Assembly (NCBI GenBank): GCA_019914995.1
Contig: CM034142.1
Span: 6,509,513-6,573,512, forward strand
Length of the DNA: 64,000 bases
Reading direction: 5' to 3'
Source: Acanthochlamys bracteata
Lineage: Eukaryota; Streptophyta; Magnoliopsida; Pandanales; Velloziaceae
The translations under genes were made by a program, and so were the position numbers. Shown here one piece after another: positions 63,301-64,000 of the stretch. How positions within the stretch are numbered: position 1 is the stretch's first letter; every line of letters begins with the position of its first letter. Under the pieces are notes generated by a model. The model was not told the DNA's origin and ran no database searches. It saw only the letters and a list, made by a program, of their open reading frames with translations.

Positions 63301-64000
63301 AATGTTGGCCGGAACAAATGATGCAGTTCGCATCACCTTTCACAAAAGCTCCAATCCCAAGCATCCCAATAGCCTCATTCTGAGTGCTGTGACCTCATTA
63401 TGGTTGCCTGTCACGTCAGAAAGGTTGTTTGGTTTCTTCAGAGATGAACAAAGTCGAGCTCAGGTACTGTTTTTGGACTCGTTGCTAAATTAATAGAACA
63501 TTTATGCATATCAACTTGGTTGTTACTGTTCTGTTGAATTGAAATTTCTTTCAGTGGGATGTTCTTTGCAATGACAACTTGGTTCAAGAAGTTGGGCGTG
63601 TATCCATTGGTTCCAATCCTGATAACTGCATTACCCTCCTACGTGTGAGTTCCTAAAACACATGCAAGTTATTTTATTTGATTGAAATCAATTTGTTGTT
63701 TTAAATAGAATCATGAATATCGATTTTCTGCAATAGATTTCAATATATTAACCATTATCTACGTGTCACATGTTCATGCTACCTTAGACATAGTCCTAAA
63801 GTCACTAAGGTGCTTCTAACATAACTAGTTCACTCTCAACTGTACTGCTCATAACGATTATGATCTAGGCTGACAATTATCAATCTTTTGCAGACAAGAA
63901 ACAAGTTCATAAATAGTAATGATGGTTAGTTGATTAACATATTTGAATTGATCGATATCCCACTAAGTTCATAAATGATCTTAGACATTAACTGGACTGA
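60375..64000 (+). CDS. Class IV HD-Zip (HDG11/12-like) transcription factor, 3' end incomplete
   Basis: Exons are 60375-60487, 61418-61535, 61618-61803, 61900-62367, 62452-62547, 62634-62843, 62919-63090, 63198-63463 and 63555-63644 (573 aa so far). A further exon probably starts at 63894. The homeodomain is at about residues 21-77 ([30 protein letters not shown]), split by a 930-nt intron. The plant zipper-loop-zipper follows, with the CPNCG loop and YFDEQ (about residues 78-140). The START domain runs from about residue 203 ([20 protein letters not shown]) to at least FPSGCLIQ and KVTWVEH (about 397). The start of the conserved C-terminal region follows ([25 protein letters not shown]). KAQHER and [12 protein letters not shown] place it with HDG11/HDG12. 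Established: this family controls epidermal and trichome fate. The START part is diverged, and a stop follows soon after the last acceptor, so the end is uncertain. Confidence 0.9.

Noticed and set aside
1..64000. CRISPR array, bacterial operon or viral insertion
   Set aside because: Repeats are dispersed or simple, genes are intron-containing plant genes, and no viral protein motif was seen.

Overview
The window is nuclear DNA from a flowering plant, most likely a eudicot. It is AT-rich, its genes are split by canonical plant introns, and the families present include plant-specific ones (an INDETERMINATE-DOMAIN zinc finger and a class IV HD-Zip factor). All gene models below were assembled by hand from reading frames and splice signals. 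For the complete genes, the summed exon lengths are exact multiples of three. The species cannot be named from the sequence.

Layout. (1) 1-4.6 kb is AT-rich intergenic sequence with copies of a MITE-like repeat. (2) 4.63-17.6 kb, minus strand: NRDE2, 11 exons, 1209 aa, a nuclear HAT/TPR-repeat RNA-surveillance protein. (3) 18.27-22.48 kb, minus: a TM9SF/nonaspanin endomembrane protein (TMN), 7 exons, 591 aa. (4) 24.56-25.61 kb, plus: an NF-YC histone-fold transcription factor, 2 coding exons, 321 aa. (5) 26.62-33.19 kb, plus: an uncharacterised, probably plastid-targeted protein of 344 aa in 12 exons, weakly resembling bacterial YaaW. It has one GC-AG intron and a triplicated 3' splice-site region. 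(6) 33.2-37.6 kb is intergenic with repeats. (7) 37.6-39.86 kb, minus: an IDD14/15/16 (SGR5-like) C2H2 factor, 3 exons, 462 aa. (8) About 40.1-59.9 kb is a gene-poor stretch of roughly 20 kb, built largely from short AT-rich repeats of a few families plus two GC-richer islands. (9) 60.38 kb to the right edge, plus: a divergent HDG11/12-type HD-Zip IV gene, incomplete at its 3' end.

The genes do not form a pathway. This is an ordinary gene-rich segment (4.6-40 kb) next to a repeat-rich spacer and one further gene. I found no CRISPR array, operon, intact rRNA or tRNA gene, or intact autonomous transposon. The points most worth checking are the plastid protein and its splice-site architecture, the dispersed MITE-like family, the stop codons placed at both IDD introns, and the 3' end and START domain of the HD-Zip gene.
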